Part shown: positions 42,090 through 42,859 of the stretch, one piece after another | How positions within the stretch are numbered: position 1 is the stretch's first letter | Layout: each line of letters starts with the position of its first letter | Made by a program: the position numbers and the translations under genes | Assembly (NCBI GenBank): GCA_947629205.1 | Contig: CANRCV010000007.1 | Location: 1 to 42,859 of the forward strand | DNA from: an uncultured Bacilli bacterium | Lineage (GTDB): Bacteria; Bacillota_I; Bacilli_A; RF39; UBA660 | DNA: 42,859 bases | Direction of reading: 5' to 3' | The notes under the pieces: generated by a model | What the model saw: the letters and a program-made list of their open reading frames with translations, nothing else | Databases searched by the model: none | Told to the model about the DNA's origin: nothing

Positions 42090-42859
42090 TTATGGTGTTA
42101 AGACAATACGGAAAGAAATATGTGTAGCACCTCCACCATCACGACGACCACCGAAATTAAATATTCCACAAATAGTTCCATCGCTCATATTACCACTTCG
42201 TTCAAACCAAGGAGCAGTAGAATAACCAAACGCAGAATCATCATCATGCCAAGAACTTATAGTTCTTGTTTGAGTACCATATTTTTTTCTTACAAAAGGT
42301 CCCATTTCTCCAGTTGCATCACCAAGTATTCTATAACTGTAATTTGTTTGACTTGTACTATAATTATAAACATCATAATACTTTTTATTGCTTTCTAGAT
42401 TATCAAATGGAAAACCACCAGTACTAAATCCACTTTGAACAAACAAATATCCACTATTACTTGCATCCTTCATTACTCCCATGACATATTCCAATGCTCC
42501 ACCACTCATATCATATATGCCTGTATAATTTCCTGTTGTACTAGCAACTGTACTTAAAGAATTTTTATAATTAAAAGTCACATCCCCATCTGCTCCTAAT
42601 TGATTTGGATATTCACGTTCATTACAAGCATTTGGGTGGTCTGTACAAGATTCATTTGTTCCAGTATACCCAGTAGTAGGTTCATTTTTAGCTGCATATC
42701 CAGTCATATAATTACCATTATTGTTGAGTCTTACACTTTGTTCGCTACCATACTTACTATGTTGTAGATAAGCAACTGCACCCCACTCAGTATTCTTCAT
42801 CATATGACTATCTAAGTCTCTTTGATATTTATAACTTGCATCAAAGGCATTTCCAATTG
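42090..42859 (-). CDS. Surface protein with C-type-lectin-like domain (5' end outside window)
   Basis: The frame is open to the window edge, so only the C-terminal ~255 residues are seen. It matches the protein at 28625: GNAFDASYKYQRDLDSHMMK, NTEWGAVAYLQHSKYG, YTGIYDMSGGALEYVM, RILGDATGEMGPF and final FRIVLTP. An inserted Cys loop (ESCTDHPNACNER) is specific to this copy. In the last 50 residues the differing positions are mostly NNT codons: CAT GAT GAT GAT in SWHDDD, and GGT GGT CGT CGT GAT GGT in GGRRDG. Adenine-targeted mutagenesis of AAT/AGT codons would produce such a pattern. Function: probably ligand binding at the cell surface (inference). Confidence 0.7.
   Translation of the reverse strand, partial: IGNAFDASYKYQRDLDSHMMKNTEWGAVAYLQHSKYGSEQSVRLNNNGNYMTGYAAKNEPTTGYTGTNESCTDHPNACNEREYPNQLGADGDVTFNYKNSLSTVASTTGNYTGIYDMSGGALEYVMGVMKDASNSGYLFVQSGFSTGGFPFDNLESNKKYYDVYNYSTSQTNYSYRILGDATGEMGPFVRKKYGTQTRTISSWHDDDSAFGYSTAPWFERSGNMSDGTICGIFNFGGRRDGGGATHISFRIVLTP

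Noticed and set aside
28625-42859. A complete diversity-generating retroelement in the window
   Set aside because: No reverse transcriptase, accessory protein or template repeat is found. Only target-like domains are present.

Overview
The window is chromosomal DNA from a strongly A+T-rich, low-GC Gram-positive bacterium. Gene content (SigA/DnaG operon, RNase HIII, MnmA, ComEA/ComEC, TrmK, GpsA, RarA, SMC/RNase III) fits Bacillota, most likely a gut Bacilli lineage close to the Mollicutes branch (RF39 / Erysipelotrichia-like). That placement is inference. TGA is used as a stop, so the code is not the Mycoplasma code. Genes are tightly packed, and many intrinsic terminators overlap the stop codon of the gene they end.

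Layout. 1-3 kb: a membrane-anchored protein and a HerA-like DNA-pumping ATPase. 3-6 kb: a 6S RNA with its own promoter, then tcdA converging on the rarA-gpsA operon; this keeps the Bacillus 6S/yrvM/rarA neighbourhood. 6-9 kb: a Xer recombinase, a small Asn/Ser/Arg-rich protein, a ZIP metal transporter, a class I amidotransferase, and 555 bp of A+T-rich spacer. 9-13 kb: an XRE regulator, mnmA, and a type III (RNA-protein) toxin-antitoxin locus. Its antitoxin RNA has two ~50-nt repeats, and a second, toxin-less, diverged antitoxin unit lies just upstream. 13-17 kb: a SpoIIM-like protein, a DUF4044-like mini-protein and a pilus/competence assembly set (PilB/ComGA, PilC/ComGB, prepilin peptidase). 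17-21 kb: a yqfQ-like gene converging on dnaG-sigA-trmK. 21-25 kb: an unusual RnfC-RnfD pair without the rest of Rnf, then uvrC. 25-31 kb: a membrane protein, a one-domain YigZ, thioredoxin-cvpA, rnhC, a large surface protein with a C-type-lectin-like C-terminus, and holA. 31-36 kb: comEA-comEC, FtsW, a Gly/Tyr-rich mini-membrane protein and peptide deformylase. 36-40 kb: an rnc-smc operon with a short-armed SMC. 40-42.9 kb: an AbiE type IV toxin-antitoxin operon with a perfect operator-promoter, a decayed second copy of that operator plus the start of abiEi, a small hairpin RNA between them, and a second lectin-like surface protein cut by the window edge.

Themes. DNA uptake and pilus genes (pilB, pilC, pilD, comEA, comEC) are spread over three places and probably make one machine. 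Two unrelated toxin-antitoxin loci each carry a second, toxin-less copy of their own upstream control region. The two surface proteins share a C-terminal domain resembling diversity-generating-retroelement targets, but no reverse transcriptase is in the window. The strongest candidates for something new are the type III locus with its orphan antitoxin, the double AbiE operator with intervening RNA, and the stripped-down RnfC/RnfD pair.
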